From: Dermatophilaceae bacterium Soc4.6
GTDB taxonomy: Bacteria; Actinomycetota; Actinomycetes; Actinomycetales; Dermatophilaceae
Assembly (NCBI GenBank): GCA_039889245.1
Contig: JAZGVH010000002.1
Coordinates: forward strand, 2,356,001 to 2,420,000
Length of the DNA: 64,000 bases
Direction of reading: 5' to 3'
Part shown: positions 1 through 7,986 of the stretch, in pieces
How positions within the stretch are numbered: the stretch's first letter is position 1
How the letters are laid out: every line of letters starts with the position of its first letter
The notes under the pieces: generated by a model
What the model was told of the DNA's origin: nothing
The model's input: only the letters and a program-made list of their open reading frames with translations
Database searches by the model: none
Program-made: the position numbers and the translations under genes

Positions 1-697
1 CCAGAGCCTGACGCAGATCTCCCAGCGCACCGGCTTTGCCCTCAGCACCACCCACCGGGTGGTGGCCGAGCTGGCCACGTGGGGCGCGTTGGAGCGCACA
101 ACCGACGGCGCGTGGCACATCGGCCTGCGGCTCTGGGAGCTGGGCGCAGCGTGCCCGCGCGGGCCGATCCTGCGCGACGCCGCGCTGCCCTTCATGCAGG
201 ACCTCTACGAGGCGACCCACGAGAACATCCAGCTGGCGGTGCGCGAGGGCACGGAGCTCGTCTTCGTCGAGCGCATCGCCGGGCACCGCTCGGTCGAGCT
301 CCTCACGATGGTCGGCGCCCGCTTCCCCCTCGCCGCGACCGGGATGGGGCGGGTGCTGCTCGCCCACGCCCCGCTCGACATCCAGGAGGCGGTGCTCTCC
401 TCGCCCTTGCAGAGGTGGACGCCGCACAGCGTCACCGACCCGAAGGTGCTGCGGGCCCAGCTGACCCGCATCCGCAAGGAGGCGCACATCGTCAGCAACC
501 GCCAGCTCAGCGAGACCACCGTTGCCGTGGCCGCCCCGGTGCGGATCGGCGCGACCGGACCGGTCCACGCGGCCCTCGGCATCGTCGTCGCCGCCCGCGG
601 CCCGGCCCGGGTGCGGGCCCTACGCGACCCGCTGCTACAGGCTGCCCGCGGGATCTCGGTCGAGCTCGGGCGACGAGCCGGGGAGTCACTCGGCTGA
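1..697 (+). CDS. IclR-family transcriptional regulator (5' end outside window)
   Basis: Open from base 2 to TGA at 695-697; the true start lies upstream of the window. The visible part begins inside the winged helix-turn-helix (QISQRTGFALSTTHRVV, about 231 residues visible in all) and continues into the effector-binding IclR domain, with the typical segment ENIQLAVREGTELVFVERI and the later ATGMGRVLLAH. IclR proteins bind small aromatic or carboxylic acids and control nearby catabolic operons. The lig operon at 1685-6704 is the obvious candidate target, although a convergent gene lies between them. The family is clear; the target is inferred from position. Confidence 0.9.
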   Translation, partial: QSLTQISQRTGFALSTTHRVVAELATWGALERTTDGAWHIGLRLWELGAACPRGPILRDAALPFMQDLYEATHENIQLAVREGTELVFVERIAGHRSVELLTMVGARFPLAATGMGRVLLAHAPLDIQEAVLSSPLQRWTPHSVTDPKVLRAQLTRIRKEAHIVSNRQLSETTVAVAAPVRIGATGPVHAALGIVVAARGPARVRALRDPLLQAARGISVELGRRAGESLG

Positions 698-740
698 GCC
701 GACACGCGGGGCCCTCGGCGAGCGCCGGCGGGCCAAGCTC

Positions 741-774
741 CACGCATACGCCTTCACGTGAAGGCTCATGCGTG
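741..774. repeat. palindromic element, copy 1 (CCTTCACGTGAAGG core)
   Basis: Perfect core CCTTCACGTGAAGG at 751-764, flanked by further arms CACGCAT (741-747) and ATGCGTG (768-774), giving a 34-base imperfect inverted repeat. It lies just past the end of the IclR gene and beyond the 3' end of the oppositely oriented gene at 804-1508, so a hairpin here could end transcripts from both sides. Related copies are at 793, 6847 and 6896. Confidence 0.75.
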
Positions 775-792
775 CCGCACGGCCGAATCCCG

Positions 793-822
793 CGCACACG
801 CCTTCACGTGAAGGCTGGTGCG
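793..822. repeat. palindromic element, copy 2
   Basis: Same core CCTTCACGTGAAGG at 801-814, with outer arms CGCAC (793-797) and GTGCG (818-822). It forms a tandem doublet with copy 1, centres 50 bases apart. The stop codon of the minus-strand gene at 804-1508 lies within the core (read on the minus strand as TTC ACG TGA), so the repeat also supplies the end of that coding sequence. Confidence 0.75.
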
Positions 823-1508
823 TGCCGCATCCCGTGCCCGGCCACGACCGGCGAGAAGGCCGGCGCGGCCAGGGCCTGCAGCAGGCCTCGGGCGACCTGC
901 TCGTCGCCGGCGCGGATCAGGACGGCGCCGGTGAAGGTCGTGGTGATCTCGGCTCCCGGTGGCATCGACCCGAGCACGCGCACCCCCCGGAGGCCGGTCA
1001 GCTCGCTGCGCTGCTGGAAGCCGAGGTCGGCCCCACCCTCCACCAGCATCCGCCCGACCGGCACGCCCGCGGGAGCCTGCACGAGGCGGTCGGCCAGCCG
1101 GGCCCGCAGGCCCCAGTCGTCGAGCAGTCGCAGCACCGCGTCCCCGCTCGGGCCGGTGGAGTAGCCGATGCGACCGGCCCCTGCGAGCGCGGCCTGCAGC
1201 TGTTCGACCGAGTCGACCTCGGGGGCTGGCCCGCTCTGCGGGGCACCCACGACGACCTCCGAGAGGAAGAGCGGCCGCACGGTGTCAGCCACCAGGTGCC
1301 CCTGCGCGACCAGCGTCTCGACGGCCCCGCTGGCGAGGACGAGCAGGTCGGCGGCCTCGCCCTCTCGCACCCGGCGGGCCACCTCGACGCCCCCGGCGGC
1401 AGCGAAGGCCAGGTCGGCGGGGCCGTCGGCGCTCACCCTGGCGGCGAGCTCGGCCAGCACGGCCCTGGTCGCCATCGACGACAGGCCGCTGGCGGCATAC
1501 CGGTGCAT
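804..1508 (-). CDS. ModA-like substrate-binding domain protein without signal peptide
   Basis: The protein of 234 residues has the periplasmic-binding-protein type 2 fold of ModA: DLAFAAAGGVEVARR near the N-terminus, DLLVLASGAVETL, and the C-terminal GAVLIRAGDEQVARGLLQ. The ATG at 1508 was chosen because GGAGGG lies seven bases upstream; a longer frame reaches 1547. No signal peptide or lipobox is present, so it is probably cytoplasmic rather than an ABC-transporter receptor. Signal-less ModA relatives occur near aromatic catabolic genes, but their role is not settled as far as I know. It is divergent from ligJ. The last codons come from the palindromic repeat. Function beyond the fold is unknown. 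Confidence 0.75.
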   Translation of the reverse strand: MHRYAASGLSSMATRAVLAELAARVSADGPADLAFAAAGGVEVARRVREGEAADLLVLASGAVETLVAQGHLVADTVRPLFLSEVVVGAPQSGPAPEVDSVEQLQAALAGAGRIGYSTGPSGDAVLRLLDDWGLRARLADRLVQAPAGVPVGRMLVEGGADLGFQQRSELTGLRGVRVLGSMPPGAEITTTFTGAVLIRAGDEQVARGLLQALAAPAFSPVVAGHGMRHAPAFT

Positions 1509-1579
1509 GGTCGTGCCCTCCTGGTCGTCTGGCGTCCTGCGCGTCACGCTAGGCCATGGCCGCGGCCGCTCACCCCCAG

Positions 1580-1598
1580 GCTTCCGCCTGACGGAAGC
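1580..1598. promoter_or_regulatory. inverted repeat, candidate operator in divergent promoter region
   Basis: GCTTCCG (1580-1586), spacer CCTGA, CGGAAGC (1592-1598): a perfect 7-base inverted repeat in the 176-base gap between the ModA-like gene (minus) and ligJ (plus). Position and symmetry suit a dimeric repressor or activator such as the IclR protein at the window start. Binding is inferred, not shown. Confidence 0.5.
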
Positions 1599-1642
1599 GA
1601 TGGTGACTCAGCACCCGTCCGGTGCGAGGTTGGGGCTGGACC

Positions 1643-1660
1643 CGCGCCGACGTCGGCGCG
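1643..1660. promoter_or_regulatory. 18-base perfect palindrome upstream of ligJ
   Basis: CGCGCCGACGTCGGCGCG reads identically on both strands and ends 24 bases before the ligJ GTG. It could be a second operator or a hairpin in the leader. G+C-rich palindromes arise fairly easily in such DNA, so the evidence is symmetry and position only. Confidence 0.4.
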
Positions 1661-1684
1661 CCTCGGGTCAGAGAGGACCGACGC

Positions 1685-2710
1685 GTGATCATCGACTGCC
1701 ACGGCCACTTCACCACCGCTCCCGCCCAGCTCGGCGCCTGGCGCGACCGCCAGGTCGCCGCCGCCGGCCGGCCGCAGCACGCACCCGACCCCGACGGCCT
1801 CGTCATCACCGACGACGAGCTGCGCGAGGCGATCGAGACCAACCAGCTGCGGCTCATGGACGAGCGCGGCAGCGACGTGACGATCTTCTCCCCCCGAGCC
1901 AGCTTCATGGCGCACCACATCGGTGACCTCGAGGTCTCGTCCACCTGGGCGCGCATCTGCAACGACCTCGTGCACCGGGTCAGCACCCTGTTTCCCGACC
2001 GCTTCGCGATGGGGGCGATGCTCCCGCAGTCACCCGGGGTCGACCCCGCGACCTGCCTGCCCGAGCTGCGCCGGGCCGTCGAGGAGCTGGGCGCGGTGAC
2101 GGTCAACCTCAACCCCGACCCCTCCGGCGGGAGGTGGACCGCGCCGCCGCTGACCGACCGCAGCTGGTACCCCCTCTACGAGGCGATGGTGGACTACGAC
2201 ATCCCCGCGATGATCCACGTCAGCAACTCGTGCAACCCGGCCTTCCACACGACCGGGGCGCACTACCTCAACGCGGACACCACCGCGTTCATGCAGCTGC
2301 TCCAGGGCGACCTCTTCGCCGACTTCCCGACGCTGCGCTTCGTGATCCCCCACGGGGGCGGCGCCGTGCCCTACCACTGGGGGCGCTTCCGCGGCCTGGC
2401 GATGGCGATGAAGAAGCCCGACCCCGAGACGCTGCTGGGCAACGTGCTCTTCGACACCTGCGTCTACCACCAGCCGGGGATCGACCTGCTGACCGACGTC
2501 GTGCCGAGCAGCGCCATCCTCTTCGCCAGCGAGATGATCGGAGCCGTGCGCGACATCGACCCGCGCACGGGCCACTACTTCGACGACACCAAGCGGTATG
2601 TCGACGCCACCGCCCACCTCACCGACCACGAGCGCGAGGCCGTCTTCGCCGGCAACGCCCTGCGCGTCTACCCCCGACTGGCCGCCCGCCTCGCCGCGGC
2701 CGGTCACTGA
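1685..2710 (+). CDS. ligJ: 4-oxalomesaconate hydratase (amidohydrolase family)
   Basis: LigJ hydrates 4-oxalomesaconate to 4-carboxy-4-hydroxy-2-oxoadipate in the protocatechuate 4,5-cleavage pathway. The 341-residue product opens with [12 protein letters not shown], the LigJ signature, giving metal ligands H6 and H8. A third histidine is at H178 ([10 protein letters not shown]), another is in IPHGGG (H223), and an acidic residue is in ASEMIGA (E283). These positions match the known LigJ layout. The GTG at 1685 is chosen because the family motif starts there and AGAGGA precedes it. It is the first gene of a five-gene operon; ligK starts 11 bases after its stop. Confidence 0.9.
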   Translation: MIIDCHGHFTTAPAQLGAWRDRQVAAAGRPQHAPDPDGLVITDDELREAIETNQLRLMDERGSDVTIFSPRASFMAHHIGDLEVSSTWARICNDLVHRVSTLFPDRFAMGAMLPQSPGVDPATCLPELRRAVEELGAVTVNLNPDPSGGRWTAPPLTDRSWYPLYEAMVDYDIPAMIHVSNSCNPAFHTTGAHYLNADTTAFMQLLQGDLFADFPTLRFVIPHGGGAVPYHWGRFRGLAMAMKKPDPETLLGNVLFDTCVYHQPGIDLLTDVVPSSAILFASEMIGAVRDIDPRTGHYFDDTKRYVDATAHLTDHEREAVFAGNALRVYPRLAARLAAAGH

Positions 2711-2721
2711 CAGGAGCACCG

Positions 2722-3411
2722 ATGGACCACACCGAGCTCGGCGTCGTGCACACGGCGATCATTCGCGCCGAACCCGCCGCCGTCGAGGCCCTCTCCGCCT
2801 TCGGTGTCGCCACCGTGCACGAGGCGATGGGTCGGATGGGCCTCCTGCGGCCCTACATCCGGCCCGCCTACGCCGGCGCACGCCTCTGCGGGCCGGCCGT
2901 CACCGTGCTGCTCCAGCCCGGTGACAACTGGATGATGCACGTCGCCGCCGAGCAGGTGCGCGAGGGCGACGTGCTCGTCGCCGCCTGCACGACCGAGAGC
3001 GAGGACGGCTTCTTCGGCGACCTGCTCGCCACCTCGCTGCGGGCCCGCGGCTGCCGCGGGCTGGTCATCGACGGGGGCGTGCGCGACGTCGCCGACCTCG
3101 AGCAGATGGACTTCCCCGTCTTCTCCCGCGCGATCAACGCCAAGGGCACGATCAAGGCGACCCTCGGCTCGGTCAACGTGCCGGTCGTCTGCGCCAACGC
3201 GCTGGTGCGGCCGGGTGACGTCGTCGTCGCCGACGTCGACGGGGTCGTCGTCGTGCCACGCGAGCGTGCCGCCGACGTCGCCGAGGCGGCCGCGACGCGC
3301 GAGGCCAACGAGGAGGGCAAGCGAGCCCGGTTCCGCGCCGGTGAGCTGGGCCTGGACATGTACGGGATGCGCGGCCCGCTGGCCGCGCTCGGCCTGCGCT
3401 ACGAGGACTGA
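2722..3411 (+). CDS. ligK: 4-carboxy-4-hydroxy-2-oxoadipate aldolase (RraA-like fold)
   Basis: This aldolase splits 4-carboxy-4-hydroxy-2-oxoadipate into pyruvate and oxaloacetate, the last pathway step. The 229-residue protein has the RraA/LigK-HMG aldolase features: [13 protein letters not shown] near the N-terminus, [12 protein letters not shown], and the metal/substrate region [22 protein letters not shown]. The ATG at 2722 follows AGGAG at the right spacing. It lies between ligJ and ligI and its TGA is two bases before the ligI ATG, indicating translational coupling. Overlap with demethylmenaquinone methyltransferase-named RraA proteins is possible by similarity, but the operon settles the role. 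Confidence 0.88.
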   Translation: MDHTELGVVHTAIIRAEPAAVEALSAFGVATVHEAMGRMGLLRPYIRPAYAGARLCGPAVTVLLQPGDNWMMHVAAEQVREGDVLVAACTTESEDGFFGDLLATSLRARGCRGLVIDGGVRDVADLEQMDFPVFSRAINAKGTIKATLGSVNVPVVCANALVRPGDVVVADVDGVVVVPRERAADVAEAAATREANEEGKRARFRAGELGLDMYGMRGPLAALGLRYED

Positions 3412-3412
3412 G

Positions 3413-4372
3413 ATGACCGCTGACCCGACTGAGACGACCACCTTCACCACCACCCCCGGCTGGCTCGACTGGTGTGCCGACCCGAGCACGCCCCGCTTCC
3501 GGCTGCCCGACGGCGCCGTCGACGCCCACTGCCACGTCTTCGGACCGGGCGCGCAGTTCCCCTACGCGCCGCAGCGCAAGTACACCCCGTGCGACGCGTC
3601 GAAGGACCGGCTCTTCGCCGTGCGCGACCGCCTGGGCGTCACCCGCAACGTCGTGGTCCAGGCGACCTGTCACGGCGCCGACAACACCGCGATGGTCGAC
3701 GCACTGCGGGCCTCCGACGGTCGGGCGCGGGGGGTGGCGACGGTGACACCGACCGTCTCGGAGCAGGAGCTGACGCAGCTGCACGAGGCCGGCGTGCGCG
3801 GGGTGCGCTTCACCTTCGTCAAGCGCCTCGTCGACGCCGCGCCGACCGACGCGATGAGGGAGGTGGTCGAGCGGATCACCCCCTTCGGCTGGCACGTCGT
3901 CATCTACTTCGAGGCCCCCGACCTGCCCGACCTGCGCGACTTCTTCCTCTCCATCCCGCTGCCGCTGGTGGTCGACCACATGGGTCGCCCCGACGTGACC
4001 AAGGACCCGCACGGCCCCGAGTTCGAGTCGTTCCTCGACCTGATGCGCGTCAAGCCCGACACCTGGTGCAAGGTCACCTGCCCCGAGCGGCTCTCGGTCT
4101 CCGGGCCCCCGGCGCTCGACGGGGAGGCCGCCCCCTACGGCGACGTCGTGCCCTTCGCCCGTCGCGTGGTCGAGGAGTTCCCCGACCGCGTGCTCTGGGG
4201 CACCGACTGGCCGCACCCCAACCTCACGGACCACATGCCCGACGACGGCCTGCTGGTCGACGTCATCCCCCGCATCGCGCCGACGCCGCAGCTGCAGCAG
4301 GCCCTGCTCGTCGACAACCCGATGCGCCTCTACTGGCCGGAGTCCGGCCTCGACGGACGGAGCCCACGATGA
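3413..4372 (+). CDS. ligI: 2-pyrone-4,6-dicarboxylate hydrolase (amidohydrolase family)
   Basis: LigI opens the lactone ring of 2-pyrone-4,6-dicarboxylate to give 4-oxalomesaconate. The 319-residue protein carries AVDAHCHVFGPG (first metal/substrate histidines), HVVIYFEAPDL, LVVDHMGRPD and the late LWGTDWPHPN containing the expected catalytic aspartate. These are the usual landmarks of PDC hydrolase. Its TGA (4370-4372) overlaps the ATG of the dioxygenase gene, so the pair is translationally coupled. Together with LigC it forms the middle of the pathway: dioxygenase, LigC, LigI, LigJ, LigK. Confidence 0.9.
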   Translation: MTADPTETTTFTTTPGWLDWCADPSTPRFRLPDGAVDAHCHVFGPGAQFPYAPQRKYTPCDASKDRLFAVRDRLGVTRNVVVQATCHGADNTAMVDALRASDGRARGVATVTPTVSEQELTQLHEAGVRGVRFTFVKRLVDAAPTDAMREVVERITPFGWHVVIYFEAPDLPDLRDFFLSIPLPLVVDHMGRPDVTKDPHGPEFESFLDLMRVKPDTWCKVTCPERLSVSGPPALDGEAAPYGDVVPFARRVVEEFPDRVLWGTDWPHPNLTDHMPDDGLLVDVIPRIAPTPQLQQALLVDNPMRLYWPESGLDGRSPR

Positions 4373-5715
4373 GCCTCGACAAGACCTACAAGCTGGTCCC
4401 CGGGACCACGATCTTCGACGCCGAGCAGTCGGCCAAGGGGTATCACCTCAACCAGCTCTGCATGTCGTTCATGAAGGCCGACAACCGGGCTCGCTACCTC
4501 GCGGACGAGCGCGCCTACCTCGACGAGTGGCCGCTCACCGATGCACAGAAGCAGGCCCTGCTCGGACGCGACCTCAACGCGGCGATCGCCGAGGGGGGGA
4601 ACATCTACTTCCTCGCCAAGTGGGGGGCGACCCTGGGCCTGTCCTTCCAGCAGATGGCGGGCTCGATGACGGGCATGTCCGAGTCGGACTACCGGGACAT
4701 GATGATCAACGGCGGCCGGGGCATCGAGGGCAACCGCATCGACCACCAGGTGCTCGAGGCCGCACACGCCGACACGACCCCGCCGGCCGAGCACGCCACC
4801 ATCACCGCGGCCGTCTTCACCTCCCACGTGCCGGCGATCGGCGCGGCCATGGACCTCGGGAAGACGCAGGAGCCCTACTGGAAGGGCGTGTTCGACGGCT
4901 ACGAGTTCTCCCGCGAGTGGGAGGCGGACAACGTGCCGGACGTCGTCTTCCTGGTCTACAACGACCACGCGACCGCATTCGACCTCTCCATCATCCCGAC
5001 CTTCGTGCTCGGTACGGGTGTGTCCTACCCCACCGCCGACGAGGGCTACGGGCCGCGGCCCGTCCCCGGCATCCAGGGAGACCCCGACCTCGCCGCGCAC
5101 ATCGCGCACAGCCTGATCCAAGCCGACTTCGACCTGACCCTGGTCAACGAGATGGCGGTCGACCACGGGCTGACCGTGCCGCTGTCACTGATGTTCGGTG
5201 ACGTCGAGCAGTGGCCGTGCAGAGTGATTCCCTTTCACGTCAACGTGGTTCAGTACCCTGTGCCCTCCGGCGCTCGGTGCTTCAAGCTCGGCCAGGCCCT
5301 GCGCGCGGCCATCGAGTCCTACGAGCGGCCGCTACGGGTGCAGGTGTGGGGCACCGGGGGGATGAGCCACCAGCTGCAGGGGCCTCGCGCCGGACTGATC
5401 AACCAGCCGTGGGACAACGCCTTCCTCGACCGGCTCGTCACCGACCCCGCCGGTCTGTCGCAGCTCCCCCACCTCGACTACGTGCAGGAGGCGGGGTCGG
5501 AGGGCATCGAGCTCGTGATGTGGTTCATCGCCAGGGGCGCGATGAGCGACATCGACGCGTCGGGCGACGTCGACGTCAAGCACCGCTTCTACCATGTGCC
5601 CGCGTCCAACACCGCGGTCGGACACCTGATCCTGGAGAACCACCCGCGCGCCGCGGGCGCGCCCGACAGCGACCCCCCGATGCCCCCCGATGACCCCCGA
5701 GAAGGAATGACGTGA
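4369..5715 (+). CDS. fused alpha-beta protocatechuate 4,5-dioxygenase / gallate-type extradiol dioxygenase
   Basis: The 448-residue protein joins a LigA-like helical domain (about residues 5-120) to a LigB-like catalytic domain (about 125-425). In the LigB half the iron ligands fall where expected: H153 (TSHVPAIG), H200 (YNDHATAFD) and E381 (GIELVMW), with the catalytic base at H334 (GGMSHQL); their spacing equals H12, H61, E242 and H195 of LigB. The enzyme cleaves the ring of protocatechuate or gallate with O2. Substrate preference cannot be read from the sequence. The ATG overlaps the ligI stop (ATGA), and the stop overlaps the ligC GTG. The proline/aspartate-rich C-terminus is probably disordered. 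Confidence 0.9.
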   Translation: MSLDKTYKLVPGTTIFDAEQSAKGYHLNQLCMSFMKADNRARYLADERAYLDEWPLTDAQKQALLGRDLNAAIAEGGNIYFLAKWGATLGLSFQQMAGSMTGMSESDYRDMMINGGRGIEGNRIDHQVLEAAHADTTPPAEHATITAAVFTSHVPAIGAAMDLGKTQEPYWKGVFDGYEFSREWEADNVPDVVFLVYNDHATAFDLSIIPTFVLGTGVSYPTADEGYGPRPVPGIQGDPDLAAHIAHSLIQADFDLTLVNEMAVDHGLTVPLSLMFGDVEQWPCRVIPFHVNVVQYPVPSGARCFKLGQALRAAIESYERPLRVQVWGTGGMSHQLQGPRAGLINQPWDNAFLDRLVTDPAGLSQLPHLDYVQEAGSEGIELVMWFIARGAMSDIDASGDVDVKHRFYHVPASNTAVGHLILENHPRAAGAPDSDPPMPPDDPREGMT

Positions 5716-6704
5716 CCACGGTCCAGCCCATCCGCATCGCCCTCGCCGGCGGGGGCGCCTTCGGCGCCAAGCACGCCGCCGCCCTGAAGCGCATCGACGG
5801 CGTCGAGCTGACGACGGTCGTCAGCTCGACCCGGGAGACCGCCCAGGCCTTCGCCGCCGAGCAGGGCGTGGGCCGAGGGGTGGCCAGCCTCGACGAGGTG
5901 CTGGCCATGGACGACGTCGACGCCGTCATCCTCGCCACCCCGACGCCGATGCACGCCGACCAGACCAGGGCGGTGCTCGACGCCGGCAAGCACGTGCAGG
6001 TCGAGATCCCCCTCGCCGACTCGCTGGCTGACGCCGAGTCGTGCCTCGAGGCGCAGCAGCGCACCGGGCTCGTCGCGATGGTGGGGCACACCCGCCGCTT
6101 CAACCCCAGCCACCAGTGGGTCCACCAACGGGTCGCCGCGGGCGAGCTGAACCTGCAGCAGCTGGATGTGCAGACCTACTTCTTCCGGCGCCAGAACCTG
6201 AATGCCCTCGGGCAGCCCCGGTCGTGGACCGACCACCTGCTGTGGCACCACGCGGCCCACACGGTCGACCTCTTCGCCTACCAGACCGGCTCGCCCATCG
6301 TGGCGGCCAACGCCCTGCAGGGGCCGATCCACCCCGAGCTCGGCATCGCGATGGACCTGTCGATCCAGCTGCGGGTCGAGAGCGGCGCGATCTGCACGCT
6401 CTCGCTGTCCTTCAACAACGACGGCCCGCTCGGCACGTTCTTCCGCTACATCGGCGACACGGGCACCTACCTCGCGCGCTACGACGACCTCTTCCGGTCC
6501 CACCGCACTCCCAGCGGCAGGGACGAGCCGGTCGACGTCAGCGGGGTCGACGTCTCGATGGACGGCATCGAGCTGCAGGATCGCGAGTTCGTCGCGGCCA
6601 TCCGCGAGGGTCGCGAGCCCAACGCGTCGATCGCGCAGGTCATGCCGTGCTACCGCACGCTGGACGCGCTGGAGCAGCAGCTGGCCGGGCAGGCGGGCAC
6701 GTGA
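5712..6704 (+). CDS. ligC: 4-carboxy-2-hydroxymuconate-6-semialdehyde dehydrogenase (Gfo/Idh/MocA family)
   Basis: LigC oxidises the ring-cleavage product (as its hemiacetal) to 2-pyrone-4,6-dicarboxylate with NAD(P)+. The 330-residue protein starts with the Rossmann dinucleotide motif IALAGGGAFGAKHAAALK, followed by ATPTPMHADQ and the family-typical KHVQVEIPLADS and VGHTRRFNP. The GTG at 5712 overlaps the dioxygenase stop. The LigC assignment rests on the operon, since Gfo/Idh/MocA proteins act on many substrates; within this set of lig genes it is the only candidate. Its own stop overlaps the start of a broken aldo/keto reductase. Confidence 0.87.
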   Translation: MTTVQPIRIALAGGGAFGAKHAAALKRIDGVELTTVVSSTRETAQAFAAEQGVGRGVASLDEVLAMDDVDAVILATPTPMHADQTRAVLDAGKHVQVEIPLADSLADAESCLEAQQRTGLVAMVGHTRRFNPSHQWVHQRVAAGELNLQQLDVQTYFFRRQNLNALGQPRSWTDHLLWHHAAHTVDLFAYQTGSPIVAANALQGPIHPELGIAMDLSIQLRVESGAICTLSLSFNNDGPLGTFFRYIGDTGTYLARYDDLFRSHRTPSGRDEPVDVSGVDVSMDGIELQDREFVAAIREGREPNASIAQVMPCYRTLDALEQQLAGQAGT

Positions 6705-6841
6705 CGGTGCTGACCACCACGCGCCGGGTCGGCCCGGTCGAGGTCCCCACCCTGGGTCTGGGCTGCATGAGCCTCAGCCATGCGTAGTGAGTCGCCACCC
6801 GGGCCGAGATCGACACCGAGGCCTTCCCCGTCGCCGGCTGA
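6701..6841 (+). pseudogene. aldo/keto reductase remnant (internal deletion)
   Basis: A GTG overlapping the ligC stop begins 28 codons of a clear aldo/keto reductase N-terminus (VGPVEVPTLGLGCMSLSHA), then TAG TGA. In the same frame, right after the stops, come codons reading ATRAEIDTEAFPVAG and a TGA, which resemble the C-terminal tail of the same family. The natural reading is a roughly 300-codon reductase, once the last gene of the lig operon, that lost nearly all its middle. It cannot be functional. The C-terminal match is short, so the deletion model is an inference. Confidence 0.65.
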
Positions 6842-6846
6842 AGCCT

Positions 6847-6874
6847 GCATACGTCTTCACGTGAAGGCGAATGC
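6847..6874. repeat. palindromic element, copy 3
   Basis: Core CTTCACGTGAAG at 6855-6866 with outer GCAT (6847-6850) and ATGC (6871-6874). It lies right after the aldo/keto reductase remnant and before the convergent acdS 3' end, the same arrangement as copies 1 and 2. Confidence 0.7.
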
Positions 6875-6895
6875 GCGGCTGGTTGCCAGGTCGGG

Positions 6896-6927
6896 CTGCA
6901 GATGGCTTCACGTGAAGGCGACTGCAG
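6896..6927. repeat. palindromic element, copy 4
   Basis: Core CTTCACGTGAAG at 6906-6917, with outer CTGCA/TGCAG arms (6896 to 6927). It forms a doublet with copy 3, centres about 51 bases apart, matching the spacing of the first doublet. It could serve as terminator for acdS on the minus strand and for the lig operon on the plus strand. Confidence 0.7.
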
Positions 6928-6957
6928 CACGCGCCCCCGTGAGCGCTTGCCTCACGC

Positions 6958-7986
6958 TCAGGACGTCGGGTCCCACAGGCGGTGGTAGGCGTTGATCGCC
7001 GGTTGCCCGCCCAGGTGGGCGTAGAGCACCGTGGAGTCGCGCGGGATGTCGCCGGTGCGCACGAGGTCGGCGAGCCCGGCGAGCGACTTCCCCTCGTAGA
7101 CCGGGTCGGTGATCATCGCCTCGAGCTGGGCGCCCATCGCCATCGCCTCCATCGTCGACTCGACCGGCAGGCCGTAGAGGTCGCCCGCCCAGCCCTCGAG
7201 CACGGTGATCTCGTCGTCGCGCAGGTCGCGACCGAGCTCGATCAGGTCGGCGGTGTGGCGGGCGATGCGGGCCACCTGGTCACGCGTCCTGTCGATCGTC
7301 GCCGAGGCGTCGATGCCGATGACGCGGCGACGCACACCGGTGAGGTCCTCGAGCGCCGCGAAGCCGGCGATCATGCCGGCGTGGGTCGAGCCCGTCACGG
7401 TGCACACCACGACGGTGTCGAAGTGCACCCCCAGCACCCGCTCCTGCTCGGCCACCTCGAAGGCCCAGTGCGCGAAACCCACACCCCCGAGAGGGTGCTC
7501 GGACGCCCCCGCGGGGATGGCGTACGGAGTGCCGCCACTGGCCTCGACGTCGGCGAGCGCCTCCTTCCACGAGTCCCTGATGCCGATGTCGAAGCCGTGG
7601 CTGTCGAGCCGGGAGTCGGCGCCCATCATGCGCGAGAGCAGGATGTTGCCGACCTGGTCGTTGGTGGGGTCGTCCCACGGCACCCACTTCTCCTGCACCA
7701 GGCGGCACTTCAGCCCGAGGTGCGCGGCGACGGCGGCGACCTGCCGGGTGTGGTTCGACTGGTAGCCGCCGATGCTCACGAGCGTGTCGGCGCCCGAGGC
7801 GAGCACGTCGGGCACGATGTACTCCAGCTTGCGGATCTTGTTGCCTCCGTAGGCGAGACCACTGTTCACGTCTTCGCGCTTGGCCCACACCTGGGCGCCG
7901 CCGAGGTGCTGCGACAGCCGGCGCAGGTGGTGCACCGGGCTCGGCCCGAAGGTGAGGGGATAGCGCTCGAAGTCGTGGAGCTTCAT
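6958..7986 (-). CDS. acdS: 1-aminocyclopropane-1-carboxylate deaminase
   Basis: AcdS is a PLP enzyme that cleaves ACC, the ethylene precursor of plants, to 2-oxobutyrate and ammonia. The 342-residue protein has the PLP lysine in [11 protein letters not shown] (K50), [15 protein letters not shown], and both residues that separate true ACC deaminases from D-cysteine desulfhydrases: the glutamate in DPVYEGKS (E298, usual E295) and the leucine in YAHLGGQ (L325, usual L322). It is full length. Its ATG overlaps the stop of the upstream GntR gene (ATGA), so the two form an operon. The divergent E1 gene could use the 2-oxobutyrate formed. Confidence 0.92.
   Translation of the reverse strand: MKLHDFERYPLTFGPSPVHHLRRLSQHLGGAQVWAKREDVNSGLAYGGNKIRKLEYIVPDVLASGADTLVSIGGYQSNHTRQVAAVAAHLGLKCRLVQEKWVPWDDPTNDQVGNILLSRMMGADSRLDSHGFDIGIRDSWKEALADVEASGGTPYAIPAGASEHPLGGVGFAHWAFEVAEQERVLGVHFDTVVVCTVTGSTHAGMIAGFAALEDLTGVRRRVIGIDASATIDRTRDQVARIARHTADLIELGRDLRDDEITVLEGWAGDLYGLPVESTMEAMAMGAQLEAMITDPVYEGKSLAGLADLVRTGDIPRDSTVLYAHLGGQPAINAYHRLWDPTS

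Noticed and set aside
5971-5984. Other CACGTG hexamers as members of the CTTCACGTGAAG repeat family
   Set aside because: Most (for example here, at 23329 and at 41345) lie inside genes and lack the CTT/AAG arms; they are ordinary codon matches.
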